Assembly: GCF_014212015.1 (NCBI RefSeq)
Contig: NZ_JACJVN010000057.1
Coordinates: forward strand, 56,056 to 120,055
Origin: Cohnella lubricantis
GTDB taxonomy: Bacteria > Bacillota > Bacilli > Paenibacillales > Paenibacillaceae
Direction of reading: 5' to 3'
DNA: 64,000 bases
Made by a program: the position numbers and the translations under genes. A model generated the notes under the pieces. It was given only the letters and a program-made list of their open reading frames with translations, ran no database searches and had not been told where the DNA came from. Below, in pieces: positions 1 through 8,861 of the stretch. Every line of letters begins with the position of its first letter. The stretch's first letter is position 1.

Positions 1-1
1 C

Positions 2-592
2 CCTGTCTCGGTGCAGCAAGAGATCTATCAGGAATTCTACGAGCTTGTCTACGGCATCATTTACTATATGGTCTGGGATCATGGCGCGACGGAGGATCTC
101 ATCCAGGAATCGTTCCTCAAGGTCGTATTGAATGCGCCTCCGATCGAGGAGGAAGCCAAGCTGAGGAGCTGGATCAAGACGGTTGTTCGGAATTCGGTCT
201 ACAGCTTCTTGAGAAAGAATAAACGGCGCTTCGGCGAGATGAATGTGGATAGCGCGGTGACAAACCAACATCTTCATGCGTACGCCCAGCTGGCGGCTTC
301 CGTCGAGCAGCAGATCGAATTCAAGCTGATGTCGGAGACGGTCGAGCGCGCCTTGGTCGAGCTGAAGCCGGAGCATCAAGCGCTGCTTGAGATGCGCTGG
401 AAGCAGGAGCTTAGCTACAAGGAGATGGCCTGCCTGCTGAATACAAGCGAAGAGACCGTTAAGCATAAGCTCCATCGGGCCCGGACAGCGATGAGGAAGC
501 GATTGGACAAGCTATGGGGGGAACCGAAGCAAGCCAGCCGATCTCGGCGGCCTCAAACATCGGGGTTGGGCATCCAGGCCGGGAAGTGGTAA
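2..592 (+). CDS. ECF-type RNA polymerase sigma factor, 5' end cut by the window
   Basis: Sigma-70 family factor that would direct RNA polymerase to a small regulon. The N-terminal part shows a region-2-like segment (residues LIQESFLKV), and the C-terminal part shows a region-4 helix-turn-helix (KPEHQALLEMRW, then LSYKEMACLLNTSEETVKHKLHRAR). The reading frame is open to the left edge, so the GTG at 11 is probably not the true start and about a dozen residues are missing compared with normal ECF factors. The C-terminal tail after position 515 is Arg/Ser-rich and looks unstructured. No anti-sigma gene follows: the next gene is a peptidase. The target regulon cannot be inferred from what is visible. 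Confidence 0.85.
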   Translation, partial: PVSVQQEIYQEFYELVYGIIYYMVWDHGATEDLIQESFLKVVLNAPPIEEEAKLRSWIKTVVRNSVYSFLRKNKRRFGEMNVDSAVTNQHLHAYAQLAASVEQQIEFKLMSETVERALVELKPEHQALLEMRWKQELSYKEMACLLNTSEETVKHKLHRARTAMRKRLDKLWGEPKQASRSRRPQTSGLGIQAGKW

Positions 593-636
593 AATCGGGG
601 AGAGAAGCTTGACGTAGAGAAAGGAACCCGATATCG

Positions 637-2013
637 ATGAGCGACTATAAGACGTATTTCGCGGAACGCCGCGACCAGCACCTGAACGAACTGAAGGAAT
701 GGCTGTCCATTCCGAGCATCTCCGCCTTGTCCGAGCACAAGGGAGACATTCTCGCATCCGCGAAGTGGCTTGCGGACGCGCTGACCCGCGCCGGCATGGA
801 GACGGTCGAGATTCATGAGACCGAAGGCCATCCGATCGTCTACGCCGAGCGTATGAAGGCGCCGGGCAAGCCGACGATTCTGATCTACGGCCACTACGAC
901 GTGCAGCCGGTTGACCCGCTGAACCTGTGGACGACGCCTCCTTTCGAGCCGAATATCCGCGACGGGAAGATCTTCGCGCGCGGCGCGACCGACGACAAGG
1001 GACAGTTGTTCCTGCACGTGAAGGCCGTAGAAGCGATTCTGCGCCAGGAAGGCAAGCTTCCGGTTAATGTGAAGTTCGTCGTCGAAGGCGAAGAAGAGAT
1101 CGCCGGCGTCAGCCTGCCCAAGTTCCTCGAGGAGAACAGCGAGAAGCTGAAGTGCGACGCGGTCGTCATCTCGGACTCCTCGCTGCTGGAGCCGGGCAAG
1201 CCGTCCATCTGCACCGGCCTGCGCGGTCTCTGCTCGCTGGAGATCACCGTGACGACGGCGCGCACCGATCTGCACTCCGGCCTCTACGGCGGCGCCGTGC
1301 CGAACGCCCTTCACGCGCTGACCTCGCTGGTGGCGACGCTGCATGACGAGAAGGGCCGCGTGACGGTCGAAGGCTTCTACGAAGGCGTGCCGACGCTGAC
1401 GGACTTGGAGAAGCAGGATCTGGCCAGCTACAACCCGGACGAGAAGAAGCTCGCGGCCGATCTCGGTCTCGACACGCTGTACGGCGAAGAAGGCTACACG
1501 TTCACGGAGCGCACCGGCGCCCGTCCGACGCTGGAGCTGAACGGCGTATGGGGCGGCTTCCAAGGCGAAGGCACGAAGACGGTCATCCCGAAGGAAGCGC
1601 ATGCGAAGATTACGTGCCGCCTGGTCGGCACGCAGGACCCGCAGCGTACGCTGGATCGAATCGACGCGCATCTGTACAAGCATCTCCAGCCGGGCGCGAA
1701 GCTGCACATCCAGCACATCGAGCGGGCCAACGCCTTCACCTGCGATCCGTCCGATCGGATGCTGCAGCTGGCAGCCGACGCTTACGAGGAAGTGTACGGT
1801 ACGCGCGCCGTCTTCACGAAGGACGGCGGCTCGATCCCGGTCGTCGCGACGTTCTCGAGCGTGCTGAAGTCGCCTGTCGTCATGATGGGCTTCGGCTTGC
1901 CGGATGAGAACCTCCACGCGCCGGATGAGCACTTCAGCCTGGATAACTTCGACAAGGGTCTGCTGACGCTTGTGAACTATCTGCATAAGACGGCGGGAGC
2001 TTCCGCGGTATAA
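637..2013 (+). CDS. M20 family metallodipeptidase
   Basis: Cytoplasmic di-zinc dipeptidase of the M20/M28 clan, 458 aa, of the size of CNDP/DapE-like dipeptidases. Visible motifs: YGHYDVQP (metal ligand H86), GATDDKGQ (bridging Asp near 119), EGEEEIAG (catalytic and ligand Glu near 151-153), DLHSGLYGG at the start of the dimerisation lid domain, and a C-terminal NLHAPDEHF metal-ligand motif. The ATG at 637 follows AAAGGAA. It is monocistronic between the sigma factor and a complex hairpin. It probably hydrolyses small peptides taken up or released in turnover. The family call is secure; the substrate is not known. Confidence 0.93.
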   Translation: MSDYKTYFAERRDQHLNELKEWLSIPSISALSEHKGDILASAKWLADALTRAGMETVEIHETEGHPIVYAERMKAPGKPTILIYGHYDVQPVDPLNLWTTPPFEPNIRDGKIFARGATDDKGQLFLHVKAVEAILRQEGKLPVNVKFVVEGEEEIAGVSLPKFLEENSEKLKCDAVVISDSSLLEPGKPSICTGLRGLCSLEITVTTARTDLHSGLYGGAVPNALHALTSLVATLHDEKGRVTVEGFYEGVPTLTDLEKQDLASYNPDEKKLAADLGLDTLYGEEGYTFTERTGARPTLELNGVWGGFQGEGTKTVIPKEAHAKITCRLVGTQDPQRTLDRIDAHLYKHLQPGAKLHIQHIERANAFTCDPSDRMLQLAADAYEEVYGTRAVFTKDGGSIPVVATFSSVLKSPVVMMGFGLPDENLHAPDEHFSLDNFDKGLLTLVNYLHKTAGASAV

Positions 2014-2030
2014 GCCGCGGCCGAACCATC

Positions 2031-2090
2031 CCCCGCTCGACAAGTCGAGCCCCTGTCCGGCGACGGACGGGGGCGCTTCCATGAGCGGGG
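2031..2090 (+). terminator. Nested hairpin behind the dipeptidase gene
   Basis: An outer stem CCCCGCTC (2031-2038) pairs with GAGCGGGG (2083-2090). Inside it, GCCCCTGTCC (2049-2058) pairs with GGACGGGGGC (2065-2074). There is no clear T-run, so it may be a 3' stabiliser or a factor-assisted terminator rather than a classic intrinsic one. Confidence 0.5.
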
Positions 2091-2150
2091 TACATTACCG
2101 TTGTTTGAATGCGCTTGCATCATCAACGAAGACTTAGGAAGGGATGCTGA

Positions 2151-3905
2151 TTGAGAACCGAGCGAGTGCTAAGAGACTATATTTTCTCCCGATGGCGCTT
2201 GTATTTGATGGCGGTGCTGTTCATTGTGACGGGCAACATCATCCAATCGTTCTATCCGCGGCTGCTGGGCCAGTTCACCGACCGGCTGCAGGCGAAGGAG
2301 CTGACGCATGCGCTGATCGTCGATTATAGCTTGCTGCTGCTGGCCGTCGGCGTGCTCTACGGCTTGCTTGGCGGCTTGGGGCAATACGTCGTTATGCGGC
2401 TGGGACGGCAGTTCGAATTCCATACGCGCCGCAGGCTGTTCGCCCACTTCACGACGCTGAGCGAACGGTTCTATTCCAAGAACGGCGTCGGCAAAATGTT
2501 AAGCTACGTCATGAACGACGTTACAGCCGTGCGGGAATCCATCTCGATGGGCATCAACCAGACGACGAACGCCACGATTCTGATTCTATCGGCGTTCGCG
2601 ATGATGCTGCTGAGCGGAATACCATTTCACCTGATCATCGTCTGTATTCTGCCCTTGATCTTCATTCCGTGGATCGTCACGAGGTTCGGTCCCGTCATCC
2701 GTACGCGTTCGCGGACGGTGCAGGAGTCGATCAGCCGCGCGACGGAATCAGCCGAGGAACAATTCGGAGGCATCCGCGTCACGAAGAAGTTCGCGGTCGA
2801 GCCGATTATGATCAATCGCTTCGGAGCGGCGGTGGACACAATTCGCGACAATCAGCTGAAGCTGGTGCGGGTATCTTCGATGTTCCAAGCGCTCATTCCG
2901 TTCCTCGGCGCGCTGTCGCTTGTCATCACAATCGTATACGGCGGCTATTTGACGATACATGGGCGGATCACGCTCGGCGACTTCGTCGCGTTAACGCTGT
3001 ACATCCGCATGATGATTAACCCGCTGCAGGCGATCGGCAACGTCATCAATACGATGCAGCGGTCGCGCGCTTCGCTCGAGCGGATCGGCGATCTGCTGTC
3101 GCTGAAGGGCGACATTCGGGAGGCGGACCATGCCAAGGCAATTAGCTTCGAGCGGGCGGCCATTGAGGTCAACGGACTGACGTTCCGTTATCCCGACACG
3201 GATCGGCCTGCGCTCGAAGATATTCATCTTCGTGTGGAGCCTGGCAGGACATTGGGCATTCTAGGGAAGACGGGCAGCGGCAAGACGACGCTGATGAAGC
3301 TGCTGCTGCGGGTGTACGATCCGCCTAAGGGAACGATCCTGATCGGCGGAGAGGACATTCTCGATCTGAAGCTCGAGAGCCTGCGCGATCAGATCGCCTA
3401 TGTGCCGCAGGAGGGCTTCCTGTTCAGCACGACCATTCGGGAGAACATCGCTTTCTATCGGCGGGATTTGGAGCTCGGGCCGGTGGAGGAAGCTGCGCGG
3501 CAGGCGCAGATCCACGAGAGCATCCAAGAGTTCCCCGAGCAATTCGAGACGAAGCTCGGCGAGCGGGGCATTACGCTGTCCGGCGGACAGCGGCAGCGCA
3601 CGAGCCTCGCCCGCGGCCTGATCAAGCATTCGCCGATCATCATCTTGGATGACAGCGTCAGCGCCGTCGACGCGGTGACCGAGAAGAGCATTATCGAAGC
3701 GATCCGCAGGGAGCGGCGCAACAAGACGACGCTGCTCATCGCCCACCGCATCAGCGCGCTTAAGCATGCGGACGAGATCATCGTGCTGGACGAGGGACGC
3801 ATCGTGCAGCGGGGCACGCACGAGCAGCTGTTGAAGCAGAGCGGGCTGTACGCCGACCTTCATGCCATTCAAGAGGAGGGGAGCCGCGATGAAGCAGACA
3901 AGTAA
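2151..3905 (+). CDS. ABC exporter half-transporter, subunit with degenerate ATPase site
   Basis: Six-helix ABC-B type membrane domain (about residues 15-305) followed by a nucleotide-binding domain: Walker A GKTGSGKTT near 372, signature LSGGQRQR near 475, Walker B ending LDD near 500, and H-loop AHR near 530. The catalytic Glu after Walker B is replaced by Asp (LDDSVSAVD), which is the known hallmark of the degenerate-site subunit in heterodimeric exporters such as TM287/288 and BmrCD. The start is TTG at 2151 behind AGGAAGGG (2136-2143). It overlaps the next gene by 17 nt, indicating translational coupling. It is probably a lipid or multidrug exporter; the substrate is unknown. Confidence 0.93.
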   Translation: MRTERVLRDYIFSRWRLYLMAVLFIVTGNIIQSFYPRLLGQFTDRLQAKELTHALIVDYSLLLLAVGVLYGLLGGLGQYVVMRLGRQFEFHTRRRLFAHFTTLSERFYSKNGVGKMLSYVMNDVTAVRESISMGINQTTNATILILSAFAMMLLSGIPFHLIIVCILPLIFIPWIVTRFGPVIRTRSRTVQESISRATESAEEQFGGIRVTKKFAVEPIMINRFGAAVDTIRDNQLKLVRVSSMFQALIPFLGALSLVITIVYGGYLTIHGRITLGDFVALTLYIRMMINPLQAIGNVINTMQRSRASLERIGDLLSLKGDIREADHAKAISFERAAIEVNGLTFRYPDTDRPALEDIHLRVEPGRTLGILGKTGSGKTTLMKLLLRVYDPPKGTILIGGEDILDLKLESLRDQIAYVPQEGFLFSTTIRENIAFYRRDLELGPVEEAARQAQIHESIQEFPEQFETKLGERGITLSGGQRQRTSLARGLIKHSPIIILDDSVSAVDAVTEKSIIEAIRRERRNKTTLLIAHRISALKHADEIIVLDEGRIVQRGTHEQLLKQSGLYADLHAIQEEGSRDEADK

Positions 3906-5658
3906 CCGTTCGGTCATGCGCAGCTTGTTCGCCTACACGAAGGCCCATCGGCTGACCTTCTTCTTGGTGTTCTGCTGCACCGTGCTAGCGATCTCGGCAG
4001 ACTTGGCGCAGCCGTATCTGGTGAAGATCGCGATCGACGACAACATCATGGCAGGTCACAATGACTATCGCTCGCTGCTGATCATCTGCCTGGTATATCT
4101 CGGCTTGTCGATCACCGGCTTCGTATTCACTTACCTGCAGAACAATCTGCTGCAGTACGCCGGGCAGAGCATCATCGCCCGCATCCGCAAAGACCTGTTC
4201 ACGCACATCACCAAGCAGTCGATGCCGTTCTTCGATCGGATGCCGAGCGGCAGCCTTATCACGAACGTCTCGAGCGATACCGAGACGCTCAACCAGTTCT
4301 TCTCGCAGGTGCTGCTAAGCGTCGTGCGCGACGGGCTGACGCTGATCTTCATCATCGGCATTATGTTCCAATTGGATGTTCGGCTGACGCTGTACTGCCT
4401 CATTCTGCTGCCGATTATCGCGCTGATCGCCATCGGCTTCCGGTCTTATATGCGCAAGACGTACCAGGCTTCGCGCACCGCGCTGTCGCGGCTGATCGCC
4501 TTCGTGGCGGAGAACTTAAGCGGCATGAGCCTCATTCAGGCGTTCCACCAAGAGAAGGAGCAGCAGAAGCAATTCACGGACCGCAACCAGACGTATCTGC
4601 GGGCCAATCTGCGGGAGATCCGAACCAACGTGCTGTTCAACCGGTCCTTCGATATTCTCGGCAGCTTGTCGGTTGCGTTCGTGACATGGCTCGGCGGCGG
4701 CGCGGTGCTGGACAGGGCGCTCGAATTCGGCGTGCTGTATGCCTTCATCACGTACATCCGCCAATTCTTCCAGCCGATCAGCGCGATTACACAGCAGTGG
4801 AATACGTTCCAATCAACGATCGTGTCGGTGAACCGGATCTGGAACTTGTTCGCTGTCGAGCCGACGGTCAAGGATTCGGCGGATCCCATAGACGTTGATC
4901 CTGCGCTCGTTAAGGGGCGCGTGGACTTCGATCATATCAAGTTCGGCTACTCGGACGAAGTGACGGTGCTGCACGATCTTGACCTGCACGTCGCGCCCGG
5001 CGAGATGATCGGCATCGTCGGCACGACGGGAGCGGGCAAGAGCTCGCTCATCAGTCTGCTGTGCCGGTTCTACGATGTGAAGGAAGGCAGCGTGCGCATC
5101 GACGGCATCGACGTTCGGGAGCTGCCGCAGGAGAAGCTTCACCGGATCGTCGGGCTCGTGCAGCAGGAGCCGTACTTGTACTCGGGCAGCATCGTCGACA
5201 ACGTGCGGATGTTCGACGAGACGATCTCGCGCGAGGAGGTCGTGCGGGCGTGCAAGTTCGTCGGCGCGGATGCGCTCATTGAGCGGATGCGAGACGGCTA
5301 CGACACGCAGCTGTCGGAGCGGGGCAGCGGGCTGTCGGCGGGGGAGAAGCAGTTGATTTCCTTCGCGCGGATTATCGTGTTCCAGCCGAAGATTCTGATC
5401 CTCGACGAGGCGACCGCGAACCTTGATTCGCATACGGAACAGCTCATCCAGCGCGCGCTCAAGAAGGTGTCCGCCAACCGGACGACGCTCGTCATCGCGC
5501 ACCGGATCTCGACGATCATGCAGGCGAACCGCATCATCGTCATGCGCGCCGGCCGCATCGTCGAGCAGGGCACCCACACGCAGCTGCTCGCGCAGCATGG
5601 GTATTACGAGGAGCTGTACCGTCATTCGCGCGGCATGGCCGAGATGGGCGCGGGGTAA
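3889..5658 (+). CDS. ABC exporter half-transporter, subunit with consensus catalytic Glu
   Basis: Partner of the preceding subunit, 589 aa from the ATG at 3889, chosen because GAGGAGGGG lies just upstream. The ATG at 3862 is in frame but has no ribosome binding site. It has six transmembrane helices, then Walker A GTTGAGKSS near 376, Walker B LILDEATANLD near 500 with the catalytic Glu present, and a signature that is the weak one of the pair (LSAGEKQL). This mirror-image distribution of defects fits an asymmetric heterodimer resembling the YheI/YheH and LmrCD systems. The operon ends at the hairpin at 5723. Confidence 0.93.
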   Translation: MKQTSNRSVMRSLFAYTKAHRLTFFLVFCCTVLAISADLAQPYLVKIAIDDNIMAGHNDYRSLLIICLVYLGLSITGFVFTYLQNNLLQYAGQSIIARIRKDLFTHITKQSMPFFDRMPSGSLITNVSSDTETLNQFFSQVLLSVVRDGLTLIFIIGIMFQLDVRLTLYCLILLPIIALIAIGFRSYMRKTYQASRTALSRLIAFVAENLSGMSLIQAFHQEKEQQKQFTDRNQTYLRANLREIRTNVLFNRSFDILGSLSVAFVTWLGGGAVLDRALEFGVLYAFITYIRQFFQPISAITQQWNTFQSTIVSVNRIWNLFAVEPTVKDSADPIDVDPALVKGRVDFDHIKFGYSDEVTVLHDLDLHVAPGEMIGIVGTTGAGKSSLISLLCRFYDVKEGSVRIDGIDVRELPQEKLHRIVGLVQQEPYLYSGSIVDNVRMFDETISREEVVRACKFVGADALIERMRDGYDTQLSERGSGLSAGEKQLISFARIIVFQPKILILDEATANLDSHTEQLIQRALKKVSANRTTLVIAHRISTIMQANRIIVMRAGRIVEQGTHTQLLAQHGYYEELYRHSRGMAEMGAG

Positions 5659-5722
5659 GCGGGGGTGGCTGGAGTGGATGGAGTGCAGCAAGCGGAGAAT
5701 AAATTAGCCATATAACACAAAG

Positions 5723-5749
5723 AAGCGCGCCGGTTGGCGCGCTTTCTTC
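5723..5749 (+). terminator. Intrinsic terminator of the ABC exporter operon
   Basis: Stem GCGCGCC / GGCGCGC with a GGTT loop, flanked by A's on the left and TTTCTT on the right, so it can serve both this operon and the convergent small gene at 5770. Confidence 0.8.
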
Positions 5750-5769
5750 GTGCATATTGTGCGATCGGA

Positions 5770-6000
5770 TTACCGTGCGGCTTGCGCAAGCTCCTCTTCC
5801 GTCAGCGTGACGAATTGGTTGGCACGGCGAAGGAACGTCCGGCCGTCGCGCGTGTAGACGCAGTCGATCGAGTAGCTCTTCAACAGCGAAGGCTGAAGCC
5901 GCTGCAACAGATCGCCTTGCTTAATGTGAACCAATACGTCGCCTTCAATCGCCGCATCGAACTCGGCATCGGTCATAAGTTGATATCCTGGCTGCAACAC
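5770..6000 (-). CDS. Small conserved-looking protein of unknown function
   Basis: 76 aa, no family recognised. The GTG start at 6000 is supported by AGGGGGA eight bases upstream; an internal ATG at residue 9 is an alternative. The sequence is a compact mixed alpha/beta protein without signal peptide or membrane segment (for example GDVLVHIKQGDLL, YSIDCVYTRDGRTFLRR), ending in a Glu-rich helix. It is transcribed alone, convergent with the ABC exporter operon and divergent from the DUF2975/XRE pair. Coding potential is supported by the ribosome binding site and codon use, not by homology. Confidence 0.6.
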   Translation of the reverse strand: MLQPGYQLMTDAEFDAAIEGDVLVHIKQGDLLQRLQPSLLKSYSIDCVYTRDGRTFLRRANQFVTLTEEELAQAAR

Positions 6001-6134
6001 TTCAATCGTCCCCCTGCGCGTTTTGTCTTATTCATCCTAATAGTAGAGGCGAGCAAAATCAACTGCAAGATCGATAGATAATATAGGAATATGTGCGGAA
6101 CGATTGAAATGAATTGATTAACGAACAAAACATA

Positions 6135-6163
6135 TTGTAAAACGATAAATGATGTGTTAAATT
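6135..6163 (+). promoter_or_regulatory. Candidate sigma-A promoter for the DUF2975/XRE pair
   Basis: TTGTAA (6135-6140), a 17-bp spacer, then TAAATT (6158-6163), in an AT-rich divergent intergenic region about 35 bp before the GTG start at 6197. Confidence 0.4.
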
Positions 6164-6196
6164 CAATGTGACAACAATCAAGTGAGGTGCCTAAAG

Positions 6197-6673
6197 GTGA
6201 GACGAGGAACAACACTCTTTCTAAGAATAACGGTGTTGGTGATTGGACTTGCGGTTCTTGCGCTGTGCGTGCTCGGGCTGCCGGCGATCGCTCAAGATGG
6301 AATGGAGTATTTCTCAGCGGCGGTGTTCTTGCCGGTTCTAATCGTTCTGTATGTGGCGGCGGTTCCGTTCTACTTCGCGTTGTATCAGGCTTTGCGGCTG
6401 CTTAGCTACATCGACAAGAGCATAGCCTTCTCCGAGTTATCCGTCAGAGCGCTGAAGATGATCAAATACTGCGCATTCGCGATCAGTATCTTGTTCGCGG
6501 CCATCTCGCCGCTCTTACTTCACATGGCGGATCAGGACGACGCCCCTGGTCTGCTGGCGATCGGCCTGATCATCGTTGCCGCTTCGCTCGTGATCGGGGT
6601 CTTCGCCGCCGTTCTGCAGATGCTTCTGAAGGAAGCCATCGACATTAAATCCGAGAACGACCTGACGGTCTGA
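6197..6673 (+). CDS. DUF2975 family four-helix membrane protein
   Basis: About 158 aa with four hydrophobic segments (near residues 7-30, 40-70, 88-110 and 122-148) and a basic N-terminus, the layout of DUF2975 proteins. GTG at 6197 is preferred over GTG at 6182, because GTGAGGTG at 6182-6189 then acts as the ribosome binding site. DUF2975 genes are typically followed by a small Cro/CI-type regulator, exactly as here (10-bp gap). The biochemical function of the family is unknown; the pairing suggests a membrane sensor or a regulator-controlled membrane protein. Confidence 0.8.
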   Translation: MRRGTTLFLRITVLVIGLAVLALCVLGLPAIAQDGMEYFSAAVFLPVLIVLYVAAVPFYFALYQALRLLSYIDKSIAFSELSVRALKMIKYCAFAISILFAAISPLLLHMADQDDAPGLLAIGLIIVAASLVIGVFAAVLQMLLKEAIDIKSENDLTV

Positions 6674-6682
6674 GGTGACGAC

Positions 6683-6892
6683 ATGGCGATCATCATTAAT
6701 ATTGATGTGATGTTGGCGAAGCGGAAGATGAGCGTGACGGAGCTGTCGGAGCGAGTCGGCATCACGATGGCGAACCTGTCCATATTGAAGAACGGGAAGG
6801 CCAAGGCGATCCGACTGTCGACACTGGAGGCGATCTGCAAGGCGCTTGATTGCCAGCCGGGGGACATCTTGGAGTATCGAAGCGAAGATTAA
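6683..6892 (+). CDS. Small XRE/Cro-type DNA-binding regulator
   Basis: 69 aa, nearly entirely a helix-turn-helix domain: the residues MSVTELSERVGITMANLSILKNG form the HTH core, followed by the usual LSTLEAICKALDCQPGDILEY third and fourth helices. It resembles the YozG-like regulators that accompany DUF2975. The ATG at 6683 follows GAGGTGACG. It is the second gene of a two-gene operon and probably regulates it. Confidence 0.88.
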   Translation: MAIIINIDVMLAKRKMSVTELSERVGITMANLSILKNGKAKAIRLSTLEAICKALDCQPGDILEYRSED

Positions 6893-6942
6893 TGTGGGGC
6901 AAAAAGTGTTGCGGGATCGCGGCATCCACCGCGTATCCCGAT

Positions 6943-7050
6943 TGCGGGCCATGGCTCAGGCCCGCATTAGAGGCAAGTTCGCAGGCTTCATGATTCAGCC
7001 GGCGAATTATAAAGACAAGGCTGCCGGCGAAGCTGCCGGCAGCCTTGTTG
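6943..7050 (+). terminator. Hairpin cluster ending the DUF2975/XRE operon
   Basis: TGCGGGCC/GGCCCGCA (6943-6966) is followed by a perfect 12-bp stem AAGGCTGCCGGC / GCCGGCAGCCTT (7017-7028 and 7035-7046) with a six-base loop and GTTGTGTT behind it. The stretch 6893-7179 holds no convincing gene. Confidence 0.6.
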
Positions 7051-7179
7051 TGTTGGCGGGGAGGAGGGTTAAATTGGAACGTGAATATGTTAAAATATAG
7101 AAGTTCAGTTCGCTAATTTGATGTTAGGTGAAACCAGCGCAATGATCATAACTGAAAGTAATTCAAGGGAGGGATTAGT

Positions 7180-8037
7180 TTGAACTTTGATCATGCAGCC
7201 AATTTCATATGGCAACATGGAAGATTACTGGAAAGAAGAATTTTAGAATACTTTTTCTTCAACGGATCTAAGGATTATATCTTGAAGGCACTTAAAGCTT
7301 ATCAGAATGATGATGGTGGTTTTGGGAACGCAATTGAGCCGGATTTGCGTGCGCCGAATAGTCAACCTCTCTTTATGGAGTTTGGGTTACGGGTTTTATA
7401 TGATTGTCGTATTAAAGATAAAGAGATTTCAAATAAAGCATGCGACTTTATTGCGAATCATGCTGATCTGAACATGGGTATTCCAGCAATATTTCCTTCA
7501 TCAATTAACTATCCAAAGGCTGAACATTGGAATCTTCCATTTTCAACTAAGCCATCATTTAGCAGACTAACTGGACTTGTCGGGCTGCTCAAATGGCAAG
7601 GTATAGAACATTCATGGCTTGAAGAAGCTGCTGAAATATGTTTGAAAGATATATTTTCAAAGACATATGATGATGCACATACTATTTTGACTGCATTTTG
7701 TCTTATAGAGAGCATGCCTCAATCAGACTATATCAAGGGTCTTTTTCACAAATTATCAAAGGAACTTTACACCGCCAAATTCTTTCGTTTGGATGTTGAA
7801 ACTCAGGGATATGGACTAACACCATTAGAGTTTGCATCTACTTCATCTTCTTATTGCAGATCGATATTCTCTGATGAGATTATTAGTAAACATTTGGACG
7901 TTTTAGAATCTCAACAAGATGATGATGGTGGATGGCTTATAGATTGGAAGCCCCCAGGAGATACCGCGAAATTCGAGTGGAGAGCATACAAAACTTTGAA
8001 AAGCATAATGACACTCAAATCATATGGAAAGATCTAA
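7180..8037 (+). CDS. Alpha/alpha-toroid (prenyltransferase/squalene-cyclase repeat) protein, AT-rich
   Basis: 285 aa. Two repeats of the toroid signature are visible: QNDDGGFGN near residue 48 and QQDDDGGW near residue 247, the Gln-Trp-like motif of terpenoid cyclase/prenyltransferase repeat folds. The chain is too short for a full cyclase and no DXDD catalytic motif is evident, so a catalytic role is uncertain. The TTG start at 7180 follows AAGGGAGGG. Base composition is clearly more AT-rich than the neighbours, suggesting recent transfer. It sits alone between two hairpins. Function unknown. Confidence 0.7.
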   Translation: MNFDHAANFIWQHGRLLERRILEYFFFNGSKDYILKALKAYQNDDGGFGNAIEPDLRAPNSQPLFMEFGLRVLYDCRIKDKEISNKACDFIANHADLNMGIPAIFPSSINYPKAEHWNLPFSTKPSFSRLTGLVGLLKWQGIEHSWLEEAAEICLKDIFSKTYDDAHTILTAFCLIESMPQSDYIKGLFHKLSKELYTAKFFRLDVETQGYGLTPLEFASTSSSYCRSIFSDEIISKHLDVLESQQDDDGGWLIDWKPPGDTAKFEWRAYKTLKSIMTLKSYGKI

Positions 8038-8106
8038 ATTATTATGAGGGTATTCGGTGAAGTCGCCGGCATCATATAACACCGTATTCACGCGGCTGGT
8101 CTTACG

Positions 8107-8132
8107 GCCCCTTGGTCTGCAAGGGGCATTTC
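8107..8132 (+). terminator. Weak terminator-like hairpin behind the toroid gene
   Basis: GCCCCTTG (8107-8114) pairs with CAAGGGGC (8120-8127), followed by ATTTCGAT. It is short and lacks a strong T-run. Confidence 0.4.
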
Positions 8133-8206
8133 GATGAAGCGGATTCAGCAGCGGGTTTTGTCATTGAGCGAATATTAAGGGACCGAGTTGATCGGGGGCG
8201 GAGCCA

Positions 8207-8764
8207 ATCAAATTCATCTTATTATTTGGACCTCAGGCTGTCGGCAAGATGACGGTGGGGCATGAATTGTCGAAAATGACGGATCTGAAGCTGTTCCATA
8301 ATCACATGTCGATTGAGCTGTTCCATCCCTTCTTTGGTTTTGGAAGCGAGACGTGGAGATTGGCGAATCTCTTGCGCAGAGAATTGTTTGAATCTTTCGC
8401 CAATAGTAATCAGTACGGCCTTATCTTCACCTATGTCTGGGGATTTGATCTCCAAGAAGATTGGGATTTCGTCAATCAAACCTGCGATATTTTTGAATCG
8501 AAGGGTGCAGAGATCTATTTTGTTGAATTAGAAGCTGATATTGATGAGAGATTACAGAGAAATAAAACGCCATTCAGGCTTGATCAGAAACCGACCAAAA
8601 GAAATGTTGAACAGTCGGAGAAGGATCTATTAAAGACCATGGAAAGGCATCGGCTGAACTCAACCCCAGGCGAAATATCAAGAGAGAACTACCTGAGAAT
8701 CAATAATACAAATCTAAGCGCTGAGGAAGTTGCACGACTTATTAGGGACGAATTTATGTTGTAA
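8207..8764 (+). CDS. P-loop kinase-like ATPase lacking a canonical start codon
   Basis: The frame encodes a P-loop nucleotide kinase-like protein (shikimate kinase/AAA-annotated family): beta strand IKFILLF, Walker A GPQAVGKMT, then FHNHMSIEL and a C-terminal helical region. The P-loop lies upstream of the first ATG (8249), so starting there would delete it. Between the in-frame TGA at 8189 and the P-loop there is no ATG, GTG or TTG; an ATC at 8207 stands exactly where relatives should have their Met, behind GGGGGCGGAG. Either ATC is used, or the start codon has been lost and this is a fresh pseudogene. It is AT-richer than the surroundings, like its upstream neighbour. Substrate unknown. Confidence 0.6.
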   Translation: MKFILLFGPQAVGKMTVGHELSKMTDLKLFHNHMSIELFHPFFGFGSETWRLANLLRRELFESFANSNQYGLIFTYVWGFDLQEDWDFVNQTCDIFESKGAEIYFVELEADIDERLQRNKTPFRLDQKPTKRNVEQSEKDLLKTMERHRLNSTPGEISRENYLRINNTNLSAEEVARLIRDEFML

Positions 8765-8777
8765 GTTCTATGACAAT

Positions 8778-8824
8778 GGGGCTGCCCCGCGAAGGATTAA
8801 CCTTCAGGGACAACCCCTATTTTG
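8778..8824 (+). terminator. Strong terminator hairpin
   Basis: GGGGCTGCCCCGCGAAGG pairs imperfectly with CCTTCAGGGACAACCCC around an ATTAA loop, followed by TATTTTGTG. It ends the kinase-like gene; the structure is nearly symmetric and may also serve the minus strand. Confidence 0.7.
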
Positions 8825-8861
8825 TGTCTAGCTATAGCTCCAAATACTTTCCAGCACCTGA

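Noticed and set aside
553..2082. 509-codon minus-strand ORF over the dipeptidase gene
   Set aside because: Antisense shadow of a GC-rich M20 gene; the plus-strand frame has all catalytic motifs.
6846..7100. 84-codon ORF behind the XRE gene
   Set aside because: Overlaps the XRE gene and consists mostly of terminator hairpins.
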